NCBI GenBank assembly: GCA_024277285.1
Contig: JAJRVM010000379.1
Span: forward strand, 5,628 to 69,627
Source of the DNA: Planctomycetota bacterium
GTDB lineage: Bacteria > Planctomycetota > Planctomycetia > Pirellulales > Pirellulaceae
Length of the DNA stretch: 64,000 bases
Direction of reading: 5' to 3'
The notes beneath the pieces were generated by a model, which was not told the DNA's origin, searched no databases, and saw only the letters and a list, made by a program, of their open reading frames with translations. The translations under genes were made by a program, and so were the position numbers. Of this stretch, positions 9,237 through 18,617 are shown one piece after another; the stretch's first letter is position 1; every line of letters starts with the position of its first letter.

Positions 9237-9518
9237 GCATCGTGAACTCACGCCGCCTGACAGCATCCAACGGAAGTGGACCGCCTCTACCCAAGCATTA
9301 ACTCACCTTGGCTGGCGGCCCTGCTGCTCCATGGTCTCAATGTTCTCTGTGGCCCAAGAGAAGAACGGCCACGGAGTTCACCAAGAGCACGGAGATGGAT
9401 TTAGCGAAACGAGCGGTGCACAGTGAGCGGGATGGGGAAGTCGGATTGCTCTGGAGCTCCACCGATCACCGTGAGGCTGCCTATTTTGCCAAAACGGAGG
9501 CAGGCGTCGTTGCTGAGA
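9237..9518. other. Non-coding gap before the PQQ-like gene remnant
   Basis: No credible gene. The stretch around 9350-9405 (CACGGAGTTCACCAAGAGCA and flanks) reads like a degenerate intergenic repeat. Confidence 0.5.
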
Positions 9519-9846
9519 CATTGCCGTTTCGGTTCCGGCGATCTGGGAGGATCGTGTCTTCGTCGCTTCCGACTACGGCTCGCTGGTCGCGTTGGAGCGC
9601 CGCAACGGCAAGAAACTGTGGGAGCGAGTGTTCGCCAGAGGCCTCGCGATCCGCTCGGCCAGTTCCGTCTCACGAGACGGGCTGATCTACCTCGGCACAC
9701 ACGACCATCATGTTTATTGTGTCGATGGGAAGATCTACGCGTTCGAAGGCCCAGGGAAAGGATGGTCTTCAATGATACGGTTCGGTTCTTTGACAGCTGT
9801 TCTTTATTCAGCCGACGCTAGAGACACGGTATCTTATCATCGGTAG
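9519..9846 (+). pseudogene. Remnant of a PQQ-binding-like beta-propeller protein
   Basis: After an in-frame TGA at about 9516, one frame reads as two blades of a PQQ-like propeller: VPAIWEDRVFVASDYGSLVA, then LERRNGKKLWERVF, then GLIYLGTHDHHVYCVDGK and IYAFEGPG. The rest of the expected 350-450 residue protein is missing: upstream there is no start codon with a ribosome site and stops interrupt the frame, and after EGPG the frame becomes non-conserved until TAG at 9844. A different frame just upstream (about 9460-9535) may hold another decayed blade, which would imply a frameshift. Most likely a gene fragment left by deletion. A short expressed protein from ATG-less DNA is unlikely. Confidence 0.55.
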
Positions 9847-9919
9847 ACTTTGATTAGAGGCAATGCAAGAAAAAGACCTCCGGTTGCACACGAGGATCAG
9901 TTGCTTGAAAGGGAAACAA

Positions 9920-11452
9920 ATGAAGAAGTCACAGTCGTCGGATGATCCGAGAGGGAGTCGTGCTGAAAATCGCACCGAGACGAAGAAGGCACGTCACAGC
10001 AAGATGACGCGCCGCAAGTTCGTCGGTGGCGTCCTAGCGACCGGCGCGGTGGTCGCTGGGGCACCAGCGTTTCTGCGGGGCCAGAATTTGAATAGCAAAT
10101 TGGACATCGCGTTTATCGGTGCCGGCGGTCGCGGCAACGCGAACATCAGGGAACTCACGATCATTCCAGGCCAAAAAACTCGCCGGCGTGCGACTGCCCC
10201 ATCGGCGGGCCCGCATCCGGACGAGAATGCCGTCGTCCTCTGCGACGTGAATCAGGACGCCCTGAACGCCGCCTCCCACCGGTTCCCCAAGGCCAAGACT
10301 TTCAAAGACCTCCGACGTGTCTTCGACCGTCCGAATGACTTTGATGCAGTTGTGGTATCCGTAGCCGAGCAGACACACGCGTTTGCCACTTACCTGGCGC
10401 TGACGCACGGCAAGCACGTCTACTGCGAGAAACCGCTTGCCTATAACATTTGGGAAACACGTCTCATTCGCGAGACCGCGGCGAAGACTCCGCACCTGTC
10501 GACGCAGATGGGTAACCAGGGGCATGCCTCAGAAAGTCGGCGCACGATCAAAGAAATCCTCGACACCGGCGTCATCGGTCCGGTGCGTGAGGTCCACGTC
10601 TGGACAAGCCGTGCGTGGGGACTCCAGGACGCCCCGTCCGCCGAGAAGTTCGATAAGCCTCATGGCTTCTACCACGGCATCCAGATCGTTGACCGGTTTA
10701 AGGAGGAGATGCCAGTCCCGGCGAACATGAGCTGGGACCTGTGGATGGGTCCCGCGCCGGAGCGGCCGTTCCACGCGACGTACTTCCCTGGTCCTCGGTG
10801 GTACCGGTGGTGGGATTTCGGTAACGGCACCATGAGTGATCTTGGCAGCCACGACAACGACGTGCCGTACACGGTGCTGGACCTCAAGCGGCCTGACGGG
10901 AACGGCGGCATGGTGCTGGCCCCGCTGACGGTCGAATCCGTTTCGCCCAACGTGCCGATCGCGCATCAGGAGCTCGCACCCGCGACACTGCGAGCGACCT
11001 ATGAGTTTGCGGCGGTGGGATCGCAGCCAGCACTCAAGCTCGTTTGGCATCAGGGCGACAGCAAGCCACCAGGTTGGGTTGAGGAGTGGGGCCGCCGCTC
11101 CCAGCTGTTCATCGGTGACAACGGAATGTTGCTCGGCAACGGGAAGCTGCTGCCCGAGGAGAAATTCAAGGATTTCAAAATGCCACCCGCGACGTTGCCC
11201 CGTTCGCCCGGCCACTGGGTAGAGTGGGTCAATTATGCCAAGGGCAACGGTCCGGTACCCGGCTCGAATTTCCAGTACTCCGGCTGGACGACCGAAGCAA
11301 ACCATCTCGGTAACGTGGCCTACCGGACCGGGAAGAAGATCGAGTGGGACTACCAGAACATGCATGCCGCCAACGCGCCGGAAGCGGCCCCATTTATCAG
11401 GAGGCCCGAGTATCGCAAGGGCTGGGATGACATCCTGAAGTTCACGACCTGA
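9920..11452 (+). CDS. Tat-exported Gfo/Idh/MocA family oxidoreductase
   Basis: 510 residues from ATG 9920 (GGGAAACAA just upstream); a start at 10004 (MTRRKFVGG) is also possible and would give a more usual length before the twin arginines. The signal is TRRKFVGGVLATGAVVAGAP, a twin-arginine export signal. The Rossmann fold begins LDIAFIGAGGRGN, with VVLCDVNQ as the second strand and VYCEKPLAYN as the EKP active-site motif. The C-terminal domain has WDFGNGTMSDLGSHDND, with the family's GG/D-H type catalytic histidine region. These enzymes oxidise or epimerise sugars, or use bound NAD to cleave glycosides; many secreted planctomycete paralogues have no known substrate. It is a single gene, with the PQQ-like remnant immediately upstream. 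Confidence 0.88.
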   Translation: MKKSQSSDDPRGSRAENRTETKKARHSKMTRRKFVGGVLATGAVVAGAPAFLRGQNLNSKLDIAFIGAGGRGNANIRELTIIPGQKTRRRATAPSAGPHPDENAVVLCDVNQDALNAASHRFPKAKTFKDLRRVFDRPNDFDAVVVSVAEQTHAFATYLALTHGKHVYCEKPLAYNIWETRLIRETAAKTPHLSTQMGNQGHASESRRTIKEILDTGVIGPVREVHVWTSRAWGLQDAPSAEKFDKPHGFYHGIQIVDRFKEEMPVPANMSWDLWMGPAPERPFHATYFPGPRWYRWWDFGNGTMSDLGSHDNDVPYTVLDLKRPDGNGGMVLAPLTVESVSPNVPIAHQELAPATLRATYEFAAVGSQPALKLVWHQGDSKPPGWVEEWGRRSQLFIGDNGMLLGNGKLLPEEKFKDFKMPPATLPRSPGHWVEWVNYAKGNGPVPGSNFQYSGWTTEANHLGNVAYRTGKKIEWDYQNMHAANAPEAAPFIRRPEYRKGWDDILKFTT

Positions 11453-11726
11453 ACACGAGCACTTTCGTGCGGCTACGCAGGTATCGATCGTGCTGACCCC
11501 GAGATCGGAGCCGCCCACCGCCATCGCTGACCGACGAGAGGCACGGGGAGTCGTATGGGCTGATGGCAACTCGGCTCTCAGTGGTGGTTCCGTTTCCCAG
11601 AGTTTCGTGGCGTTGGATCGATCGGATCAACGGGTTTCCAAGAGTCGGCGGGCCAGGGGATGTCGTAACGTGATCATTTCACAGCCGGTGGTATCCGGGC
11701 AGGCAACTCAGTGTCTTGTGCCCGTC

Positions 11727-11802
11727 TTGTGCCCGCTTCACGGCAATAGCAATGTTTCTGTAGAGGAAGCCGGTCTGCCCTTGGGAAAGATTCCCAAGCT
11801 AC
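11727..11802 (+). repeat. Two-block intergenic repeat, copy 1
   Basis: Block 1 (11727-11749) includes GCCCGCTTCACGGCAATAG. Block 2 (11780-11799) is CTTGGGAAAGATTCCCAAGC, an eight-base-arm hairpin. The reverse-strand copy at 51576-51649 has both blocks, nearly identical, separated by the same 30 bp. Confidence 0.8.
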
Positions 11803-11877
11803 GTAGTGTGCCACGCGCGCTCCGCGTCATGAAACTCCCGCGGAGTGCCGTACCGTTTTCTTTTTTTTTCTTTTCTT

Positions 11878-11905
11878 ACGGCACGGAGTGTCGTACCACT
11901 CTGCG
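11878..11905 (+). repeat. Dyad repeat ACGGCACGGAGTGTCGT
   Basis: Member of a dispersed family seen also at 5503-5527 (minus), 5703-5734, 14435-14460 and 18927-18956. A core dyad (GGCACGGAGTGCC or CGCCGCGGAGCGGCG) is followed by ACCAC(A/T)CTGCG or a variant of it. Confidence 0.75.
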
Positions 11906-11933
11906 TCAGGAAACATTTACGCAACGAGACTGT

Positions 11934-14063
11934 CTATTTCTTCCTGCCACGCAGCCCGACGTGCGATAGGTCGATCGGCTTGAAACCAACCTTGAACGCC
12001 GGACTATCGGGCTTGAGCGAGTAATCATGGTTGGCCAGATCAACAAACAATGGGTCGGCTGTGATAGTATGTTCATCGAGTCCACGTTTGCGCCAGTCGG
12101 CGAACGACTGCACTTTGGGCAAGCCTTGGATTATGGGATCGTTCAGCACGCACCCCACGCTCGAAAACATCACGTTGTAATCCGACTCGACCGGTAGAGA
12201 GCGTTCGCCAGAAACACTGAACAGATGCCCGCTCGGCTGAGTACAGTAAACGATATTCCGCAGAAACTTGATATTCTTGTGGCTCAGGTTCTTTGGGTTC
12301 TGATAGTTGATCTGGCACTTACGTGCCCCGACGAAGATATTGTTCTCGAACACAATGTTGCGATCGTTGTACCAGACGTGCACCGATTCCAACGTGCCAT
12401 AGACGACATTTCTTTCCAGCCTGGTATCGCGAGTCTCGCACCCAAGATAGATCCCCCAGCCTGGGCAGCGCGATCCGCACGCATAGACATCGTGGATCAG
12501 GTTGTTGCGGATGCGGATATTCGAGTCGCGGATAAAGATCCCCGCACCGTCGTTAATGACCAACATGACGTCATAGATTTCGTTGTAGTCGATATCCAGT
12601 CCCTGCTCCTGGTTTCGACGTTCCTTTGGTTGTGTGGCAGTTGCCCAGTGCCGTCCATAGATTCCCGAATGAGAAATGTCGTGAATCAAGTTATGAGCAA
12701 TCGTACCGCCACCGTCGTCGATATTGATGCCGACTGCACTTGGATAGATCAAGCCGCAATGATGAATGTGATTATACGTGATCTCATTTCGTTCGGCGCC
12801 GAAGCTGCGTGTGATGATGCCACCACCGCCGATATCAAAGATCTCGTTGTCCGTCACATGATTACCATCGCCCGTCAACTCCAAAGCATACGTGCCCAGG
12901 TTCTTGAGTGTGTTGCCTTTGATCGAACAGTAGCGAGCCGCTCTTAGCGTGATCGCGGAAGGATCAACAATGTCGCCCACGTCGCCACAATCGGGATAGC
13001 CGTTTTCGGGGAGTGTCCAATCGGTATCACTGAAAGTGAACCCACTGAGATTGATATATTCAGTGTACTGCTTGTCTTCGACATTGCCTTCAAACCGGAT
13101 CAGCTGCTTCAGAACGGGCGCGACCACGTTCGATTGTTCCAGGTCTTCGGTCGGCCAATAATAGAGCTCGCCGGCGGTACGATCCAAGTACCACTGACCA
13201 GGCTTGGTGAGCCCTTCCCGTACGTTTTCGACGTAGTAGCGATTGGGACCACCCGAGCCTGTCCAACCGATGATATGCCGGGCGTTTGGGTCACGGAACG
13301 TGACGACCCGTTCCTGTTCATCCAGCGACGCGATTCGCATACGTGATTCGTTCCACGAATGAAAGACGAGGACTTCGACATCGTCAAGGTTGTGCCACTT
13401 TCGCATATCCCCTTCGCCGAATTTGAAGGACGTTGCACTCAACGCCTCTTTTCTTCGGTATTCGCCTTCGGCTGGCAGTCGCGATCGCGACTGGCGTTTT
13501 CCGTTGACCGCCAGCTGCCGGAAGTACCACTTGCCTTGCTTCACATCGTCGATGCGGCAGACCATGATCTTGTCCTTGTAGGTCCGCCACGGGGAACGGA
13601 TCACCTTGCCGCCACTCACGACCGGCTGTTCACCGGGATAGGCAACGTACGAAATAGGACACTCTGCCGTACCGCTATCCTGAGGTGTAAACACAAGCGT
13701 TTCATCCAGGTAGTAGGTACCGGCGCGCACCATGACGATCACAGGCTGCGCAATGGGCTCGGCCGCCTTCTTCGCACGCACCGCGTCACGAGCTCGGGCA
13801 AGTGTGGCAAAGGGCCCGTCGTTTTTCTCTGCATTCGGCGTTGGAAGTGTTCCCGTCCAGCTGTCATTGCCATCCGTGGCCACGAAGAACGTGGCGTCAA
13901 CTCGAGCGTCATCCTTGCCTGCGCCAGCATGCGCAGCGCGACCGGTTTCGCACCACGTCGTGATGGTCGCCATCACGATCAATAGGCTAGCAACCCAAGA
14001 GGCCGTCGCGCGAAAAACGGGAGGACGCTCAGAAACGCGTTCAACACTGCGAGTATGGACCAT
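11934..14063 (-). CDS. Secreted right-handed parallel beta-helix protein
   Basis: 709 residues; AGGAAG five bases before the ATG at 14063 fixes the start. A long n-region and the hydrophobic stretch WVASLLIVMATITTW make the signal. The mature part opens with FFVATDGNDSWTGT and FATLARARDAVRA, then VRAGTYYLDETLVF, the standard opening of PbH1-type beta-helix (pectate-lyase-fold) proteins. A beta-sandwich insertion follows (RQLAVNGKRQSRSR, YLDRTAGELYYWP). Residues about 370-600 give the helix coils (GNHVTDNEIFDIGGG, NEITYNHIHHCG, IRIRNNLIHDVYACG). The end (PDSPAFKVGFKPIDLSHVG) is a conserved C-terminal cap. Proteins of this class bind or cleave uronic-acid-containing polysaccharides; no catalytic residues can be named. 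The protein at 19529 shares the same plan. Confidence 0.82.
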   Translation of the reverse strand: MVHTRSVERVSERPPVFRATASWVASLLIVMATITTWCETGRAAHAGAGKDDARVDATFFVATDGNDSWTGTLPTPNAEKNDGPFATLARARDAVRAKKAAEPIAQPVIVMVRAGTYYLDETLVFTPQDSGTAECPISYVAYPGEQPVVSGGKVIRSPWRTYKDKIMVCRIDDVKQGKWYFRQLAVNGKRQSRSRLPAEGEYRRKEALSATSFKFGEGDMRKWHNLDDVEVLVFHSWNESRMRIASLDEQERVVTFRDPNARHIIGWTGSGGPNRYYVENVREGLTKPGQWYLDRTAGELYYWPTEDLEQSNVVAPVLKQLIRFEGNVEDKQYTEYINLSGFTFSDTDWTLPENGYPDCGDVGDIVDPSAITLRAARYCSIKGNTLKNLGTYALELTGDGNHVTDNEIFDIGGGGIITRSFGAERNEITYNHIHHCGLIYPSAVGINIDDGGGTIAHNLIHDISHSGIYGRHWATATQPKERRNQEQGLDIDYNEIYDVMLVINDGAGIFIRDSNIRIRNNLIHDVYACGSRCPGWGIYLGCETRDTRLERNVVYGTLESVHVWYNDRNIVFENNIFVGARKCQINYQNPKNLSHKNIKFLRNIVYCTQPSGHLFSVSGERSLPVESDYNVMFSSVGCVLNDPIIQGLPKVQSFADWRKRGLDEHTITADPLFVDLANHDYSLKPDSPAFKVGFKPIDLSHVGLRGRKK

Positions 14064-14465
14064 GTCACTTCCTCATACACTATTGGGGTTCAAGAGTTAA
14101 CGCATGAAACAGGATTGCAGCCGTTCACGACTTCAGGCCGTGTACGGGTCTTACTCATTATCGTACTCGTAATTTCGACCCATTTTCGACTCTCGGTTGC
14201 GATGTGAGAACATCAACTGAGGCGACATTCCACTTGCGCAAAACATTGCGGTTGGTCTCAATACATGACGCTTCATACTGGTGGGATTTCGATGACGTTG
14301 CAGCAAGACACGGTCAACTTGGCAACCAGTTCGGTCTTCCGTATCCGCGAGTCTTGCGGGTTAGCATCAATGCGTCACGCTTCGCTTCCACTCCGTCGCC
14401 GCCGAAGCGGCGAAATACGGCGAAAGCGGTGAATCACGGCACGGAGTGCCGTGCCACACTCGGTC
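14064..14465. other. Intergenic region with CCGTTCACG element and dyad copy
   Basis: 400 bp with no credible gene. A CCGTTCACGA element with a partly complementary CGTGTACGG follows the start side of the beta-helix gene (14121-14146), and a dyad repeat lies at 14435-14460 just beyond the end of the ceramidase-like gene. Confidence 0.6.
14435..14460 (+). repeat. Dyad repeat CACGGCACGGAGTGCCGTG
   Basis: The most perfect member of the dispersed dyad family: arms CACGGCAC and GTGCCGTG around GGA. It lies six bases beyond the stop codon of the ceramidase-like gene, so it could also act as a weak transcription end, although no T-run follows in the right direction. Confidence 0.8.
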
Positions 14466-15824
14466 TCATTCACCGTGGTCGGCGGCCAATTCTTTAACGG
14501 TCGCAATGATCTGCCGTTCCAATCTGGGATCAAACGAGGCCGGCAGGACACCATAACGAACGGACCGAACCGGTTCGTAACCACCTTCGGCCAACATTCT
14601 GGCGGTCGGAACGTATGCAAACACATCGTTCGTGTAGGCAGCGACCCACACTGCGGGAAACTCGAGTTCTTTCTTGAGCCGCAGTGAATATTCAACCACA
14701 GCTTCACCCGCCAACGCAACCAGGGCCAAATCATTGCCAAAACGGACCATTTGGATCAGATACGGATAACTCGCTGCCAAGTGCCCGTCCTTCTGCAGCT
14801 GTTCCAGTAGCACTTTTCCGCGCCGCCGGTCCCAGATATTGTCCGAATCGGCCAGTTTTTCGAGCATCGCTCGATCGGGCAATGGTCCATACTGCAGAGG
14901 AACCTCTTTGAGAGCCAACCGCAACGGTCCGTGGATAGTGCGTGGGACGGAAATCAATGCGGCTTCGACACCGTTGGCAAGTGCTCGACCATGCTGGCGG
15001 CAGAGGTCGACGGTCCGGCGCGGTTGCGGATTCTGATCACCGCCACAGCCAGCAACGAACATGGCAGTAACGCCCGGATGGGCCTGCTCGAGATCATACT
15101 GAGCGAAACCTGCATAGTCACCACAAAACTGGTAGAAGCCGAGCGTGGTGTTATGGCATGCATAACCGAACAAGATGGCCTTTAGCTTGCCGCCACCATC
15201 CACAATCTTGAGAACCGGCACATCATGGTCGACCGGACCATCCGGATAAGGACGATTCTGTACCCCCTGGTCGGTCGGCAAGCGGCGGTTCATCGCAAAA
15301 CCGGCGCGGGCATGTGTGTATTGCAATTGAGCAGGGGATCGTCGCTCGATCGCCTCGTCGATCAACCCAGCAATGGTCTTCTGCAGGTCTCCGCAATACG
15401 CGCGTGCCTGTTCAAGCCGGTCGGGATCCACGTCAAGTCCAGCCATTTTCGACATACGCAATTCCGGCCCACAATGCGTATGAGAAGCAGCCAGCAGCAG
15501 TCCTTCCGGGGGCAGGTTCCAGCGCGTTTTCGCCTGCTTTGCCAAGGAGTCGCGAAACTCGCGTGATACGCCGATCAAATCGAGCGTAACCATTGCCAAT
15601 CGAGTCCCTTTCGAATCCTCGATCACCAACACCTTGGCCCACAGGTCGTGAACTTTGCCCGCCGACGGCTTATCGCGCGCCGCGTACCCCGCCATCCACA
15701 TCGGCTGTTTCGGTGTGATCACCGCGCGTGCCATTCCCACTTTCCACTGCGACGAAGGGCCAGGCTCTTGCGCCACAACGACTCCGGCCACCAACCACAG
15801 CACGCCAAAACCCAACAATCTCAT
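14466..15824 (-). CDS. Neutral/alkaline ceramidase-domain protein, secreted
   Basis: 452 residues from the ATG at 15824, which has AGGGGGAAA upstream and starts a clear signal peptide (MRLLGFGVLWLVAGVVVAQ); the frame also runs 14 codons further up, but those residues look non-conserved. WKVGMARAVITPKQPMWMAG opens the ceramidase N-terminal domain. LLAASHTHCGPE carries the zinc-ligand His-x-His pair, and GYACHNTTLG plus FVAGCGGDQNP correspond to other metal-site and conserved segments. VALAGEAVVEY and AAYTNDVFAYVPT finish the domain. The Ig-like C-terminal domain of true ceramidases is absent. In planctomycetes such proteins are frequent and of unknown substrate. It is a distant relative of the truncated gene at the window start, not a close duplicate. 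Confidence 0.85.
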   Translation of the reverse strand: MRLLGFGVLWLVAGVVVAQEPGPSSQWKVGMARAVITPKQPMWMAGYAARDKPSAGKVHDLWAKVLVIEDSKGTRLAMVTLDLIGVSREFRDSLAKQAKTRWNLPPEGLLLAASHTHCGPELRMSKMAGLDVDPDRLEQARAYCGDLQKTIAGLIDEAIERRSPAQLQYTHARAGFAMNRRLPTDQGVQNRPYPDGPVDHDVPVLKIVDGGGKLKAILFGYACHNTTLGFYQFCGDYAGFAQYDLEQAHPGVTAMFVAGCGGDQNPQPRRTVDLCRQHGRALANGVEAALISVPRTIHGPLRLALKEVPLQYGPLPDRAMLEKLADSDNIWDRRRGKVLLEQLQKDGHLAASYPYLIQMVRFGNDLALVALAGEAVVEYSLRLKKELEFPAVWVAAYTNDVFAYVPTARMLAEGGYEPVRSVRYGVLPASFDPRLERQIIATVKELAADHGE

Positions 15825-16317
15825 ATTCGTTTCCCCCTGACGAAGGCGCCGGAACCCTTTATTCATCTTGTCATATCGCGAAAACTATCCGAATACAACT
15901 AGGCTTTGTTTTAAAACGTCTCGTTCTGCTATGGTCGGCACATTCCAGGCTCTTACCACGGAAGAAAATGGTTAGATATAGTGGCTCCAACGAGCTTTAA
16001 AACAAAGCCTGGCACGGCTAAAGAAAGTAGCCGTTCACGGAGAAGAGGTCCGGTACAGCACGCGGCAGGAGGGAGACCGCTGATGACCGCGAATGGACGC
16101 CAATGAAAGGCCCTTCGCCAGGCTTGTCCTCCCCAGGAAGCACGACTGGTCAGCAACAGGCCCTCTCCGATTGTTCTCTTTGAACTCGCGAACAGTTACA
16201 AGAAATGTACCTGACACATCTTCTACGCGTTGTTGACGGGGCGCGATGCCTGGGTCACACTTCATGCTCCAGAGCTCTCGTTATCCCATAACATGATTGC
16301 CGGAGCAGAGGATGCGT
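15825..16317. other. Divergent intergenic region with a MITE-like element
   Basis: About 490 bp between divergent genes. It contains a 110-bp inverted-repeat element (15901-16010) and a CCGTTCACGG element (16032-16041). No gene is credible; short frames here lack conservation or a ribosome site. Confidence 0.65.
15901..16010. repeat. MITE-like inverted-repeat element (candidate)
   Basis: The left end AGGCTTTGTTTTAAA (15901-15915) is exactly complementary to the right end (15996-16010); similarity resumes further in (TCTCG versus GCTCG in matching orientation). The 80-bp interior codes for nothing. No target duplication is obvious, so mobility is only a suggestion; a long hairpin regulator is the alternative. 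Confidence 0.5.
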
Positions 16318-16869
16318 ATGAATGCCAGCGATCTTGTTCGACGACTCCATCAACACCGCATGTGGACGAACCGCAGGTTATTGGGCGCGACAAGGTTCCT
16401 GACGCAGCAACAGTTGCACTACTCCTTGCCGATCGGCCAAGGTTCGGTATGGAAGACGCTGACTCATTTGCTTGCAGCCGAGTATGTATGGATCGAGGCA
16501 TTGCAGGGCAACGAAAACCCGTTGTTACCCGGCGACGTACCGGGCCAACTGCCCGGCAACCAGCAAGGTGATGACGCGATCGCATCGCTTGACGAATTAG
16601 CAAGCCGCTGGCAAGAACTCGACCGGCGTTGGAGCGACTTCCTGGTAACGTTGACCGACAAGATGCTCGACGCGACCATTTGCAAGACGAGCATCAGTTC
16701 GGGAACGCGTCGAGGAACGAAATGCGGAGACGTGTTACTGCACGTTTGCACGCATGGCCAATACACGGCCGCACAGATGATCAACATGCTACGGCAGCTC
16801 GGCGCGGACCAAGCCCCTGATTTGATGCTGATCACGTTGGCACGTCAACAGCCGGGCAATGATGCTTGA
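16318..16869 (+). CDS. DinB-like putative metal-dependent protein
   Basis: 183 residues from ATG 16318, with GAGG six bases upstream (ATG 16312 is an alternative, two residues longer). The pattern is a DinB/YfiT four-helix bundle: LVRRLHQHRMWTNRRLL in helix 1, SVWKTLTHLLAAEYVWIEAL in helix 2 with the first metal-ligand histidine, and LLHVCTHGQYTAAQMINMLR in the last helix with the H-x3-H pair. Members bind a divalent metal and some transfer thiols; the cellular role of most is unknown. No export signal is present, so it is probably cytoplasmic. There is no operon partner: it is divergent from the ceramidase-like gene and convergent with the glycerol-3-phosphate dehydrogenase gene, 290 bp away with no credible gene between. 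Confidence 0.8.
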   Translation: MNASDLVRRLHQHRMWTNRRLLGATRFLTQQQLHYSLPIGQGSVWKTLTHLLAAEYVWIEALQGNENPLLPGDVPGQLPGNQQGDDAIASLDELASRWQELDRRWSDFLVTLTDKMLDATICKTSISSGTRRGTKCGDVLLHVCTHGQYTAAQMINMLRQLGADQAPDLMLITLARQQPGNDA

Positions 16870-17162
16870 CGTAACGAAAAGGTTGAGTGACCGGTCCAAC
16901 GGAGATAGACTACGGGCTACTCCGCTCACCACCCGTGCCAACACGGACGGACCGGCCAATAGTGAAGGTTTGTTGAGTCACCATTTGGCTGATGGGTGTC
17001 TCGTGTTGATGCGCGACGGAACCGAGTATCGAGACATTTTTGGTGCCTGGGATTGGCAGAAAATCCCGGGTACGACCGCCGAACAGAAACCGCAACTTAC
17101 CGGCTCACCACGCCGCATGGGAACGAATCGTCGCGTCGTGTTATGGCTCCAAACAGCAGGTA

Positions 17163-18617
17163 CTATCGCGTGGCATGACGCAGTCGGTTGAGTTCTTCTT
17201 CGCGGCGTGCGGTATCCCAACTCAACAGTTCCGCCATCCAAGTGGCAACTTGGTCGGCGAGCGCGGCTGAATCCTTGTGATAATAGTGCCAGCTACTGCG
17301 CCGCAGCATCACATCGTCTAGATGCCGAGCCCATTCTTGTTGGCAATAATATTCCACCGCCTCGCGCGTGACCTGCGGTGGAACCACACCGCTGATACCC
17401 TCCGCCTCAGCTGCGGTAATCAACGGTTCGTCGGCCGTTCTGCACGCCGGCAACTGGTGAGACTGCAACTGTTTGCCGACCCGATCCACAGTTTGTTCCG
17501 CCATCAACCGATAAGTGGTCAGTTTTCCGCCCGCCACATCGATCCAGCCCGGTTGCGGCATACGAACCTGGTGGTTCCGTGATGTATTCGAGGGAGTACC
17601 TTTCTTGGTTTTCCCTGCGGCGATCAGCGGCCGGACACCAGCCCAATGCGCCAGTACATCGGAGCATTCCAGGCCCGCGCCAGGGAAAGCTCGGTTCGTC
17701 ACATCCAGCACATAGGTGATATCCTGCTCGCCGGTGGGCACGTCCTCCAGTGAACCGTCATAGTCGGTATCGGTGGTACCCAGGATAACTCGTTCACCCC
17801 AGGGAATCGCAAACAAGATGCGCTGGCCCTCCGCCATCACCACCGCCTCGCTGGTGGGAAACCGCTCCTGCTCCACGACCAGATGAATCCCTTTCGTCAA
17901 ACGGAGCTTCACGCCACTCTGTGGCATTCGGTCGGCCCAGCACCCGGCAGCATTTACGATCACGCGCGCGTTCAGTTCAATCTCGTGACCGTTCGACGCA
18001 TCACTCACGCGGCACGCCCAATTCGCTCCGACACGCTCCGCAGCAACGAACGTTGTGTAGTTCCGCACGATGGCGCCATGCTTGGCCGCTGAGTGCAAGG
18101 TATCGAAAACCAAGCGAGCATCGTTGGTCAGGCCGTCGAAGTAGCGGACGCCTCCGGTCAAGTTCTTCGTATTGATACCGGGCATTTTCTCGACCAGATC
18201 GTGCATCGACAGCGTGCTACTCGACCCCAGGTTCCTACGTCCGCACAGCAAGTCGTAGATGCGCACACCAATCGACAACTTCCATTTACTCCAAGGAGTG
18301 TGCCGATAGGTGGGAAAGACGAACGGCAGCGGCGATGCCAGGTGTGCCGCAATATTGTGAAGGGTCAGCTTCTCTTTACTCGCCTCGCGGACCAACCCGA
18401 TGCGGCCCTGCGCCAGATACCGTAATCCACCGTGAAGCAAACGCGAAGAACGGCTACTGGTCCCGAACGCAAAGTCGTGCCGGTCGATCAAGGCAACCTT
18501 CAGACCGCGCATGGCCGCGTCCCGTGCCACACCCGATCCAACAATACCGCCACCAATCACCAAAACGTCCCAATCGTCACGTTGCAATTGATCGAGTTGA
18601 ACGGTCGCTATCTTCAT
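17163..18617 (-). CDS. glpD: FAD-dependent glycerol-3-phosphate dehydrogenase
   Basis: 484 residues. The enzyme oxidises sn-glycerol-3-phosphate to dihydroxyacetone phosphate at the membrane, passing electrons to quinone. The FAD-binding start is WDVLVIGGGIVGSGVARDAA with the GxGxxG fingerprint, followed by the family signature FAFGTSSRSSRLLHGGLRYL. VNAAGCWAD is the second FAD contact, TTDTDYDG and LAHWAGVRPL follow, and GGKLTTYRLMAE closes the FAD domain. The C-terminal DAO_C-type helical domain is present (about residues 390-484). AGGAAG lies upstream of the ATG. The length is a little short of the E. coli protein (501). No glycerol kinase or facilitator gene lies in the window. Confidence 0.93.
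   Translation of the reverse strand: MKIATVQLDQLQRDDWDVLVIGGGIVGSGVARDAAMRGLKVALIDRHDFAFGTSSRSSRLLHGGLRYLAQGRIGLVREASKEKLTLHNIAAHLASPLPFVFPTYRHTPWSKWKLSIGVRIYDLLCGRRNLGSSSTLSMHDLVEKMPGINTKNLTGGVRYFDGLTNDARLVFDTLHSAAKHGAIVRNYTTFVAAERVGANWACRVSDASNGHEIELNARVIVNAAGCWADRMPQSGVKLRLTKGIHLVVEQERFPTSEAVVMAEGQRILFAIPWGERVILGTTDTDYDGSLEDVPTGEQDITYVLDVTNRAFPGAGLECSDVLAHWAGVRPLIAAGKTKKGTPSNTSRNHQVRMPQPGWIDVAGGKLTTYRLMAEQTVDRVGKQLQSHQLPACRTADEPLITAAEAEGISGVVPPQVTREAVEYYCQQEWARHLDDVMLRRSSWHYYHKDSAALADQVATWMAELLSWDTARREEELNRLRHATR

Larger units (their letters stand above)
11453..11933. other. Intergenic region with dispersed repeats
   Basis: 480 bp without a gene. It holds the two-block hairpin element (11727-11802), degenerate dyad halves around 11803-11856, a T-rich run (about 11857-11877) and a dyad copy (11878-11905). 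Confidence 0.7.
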
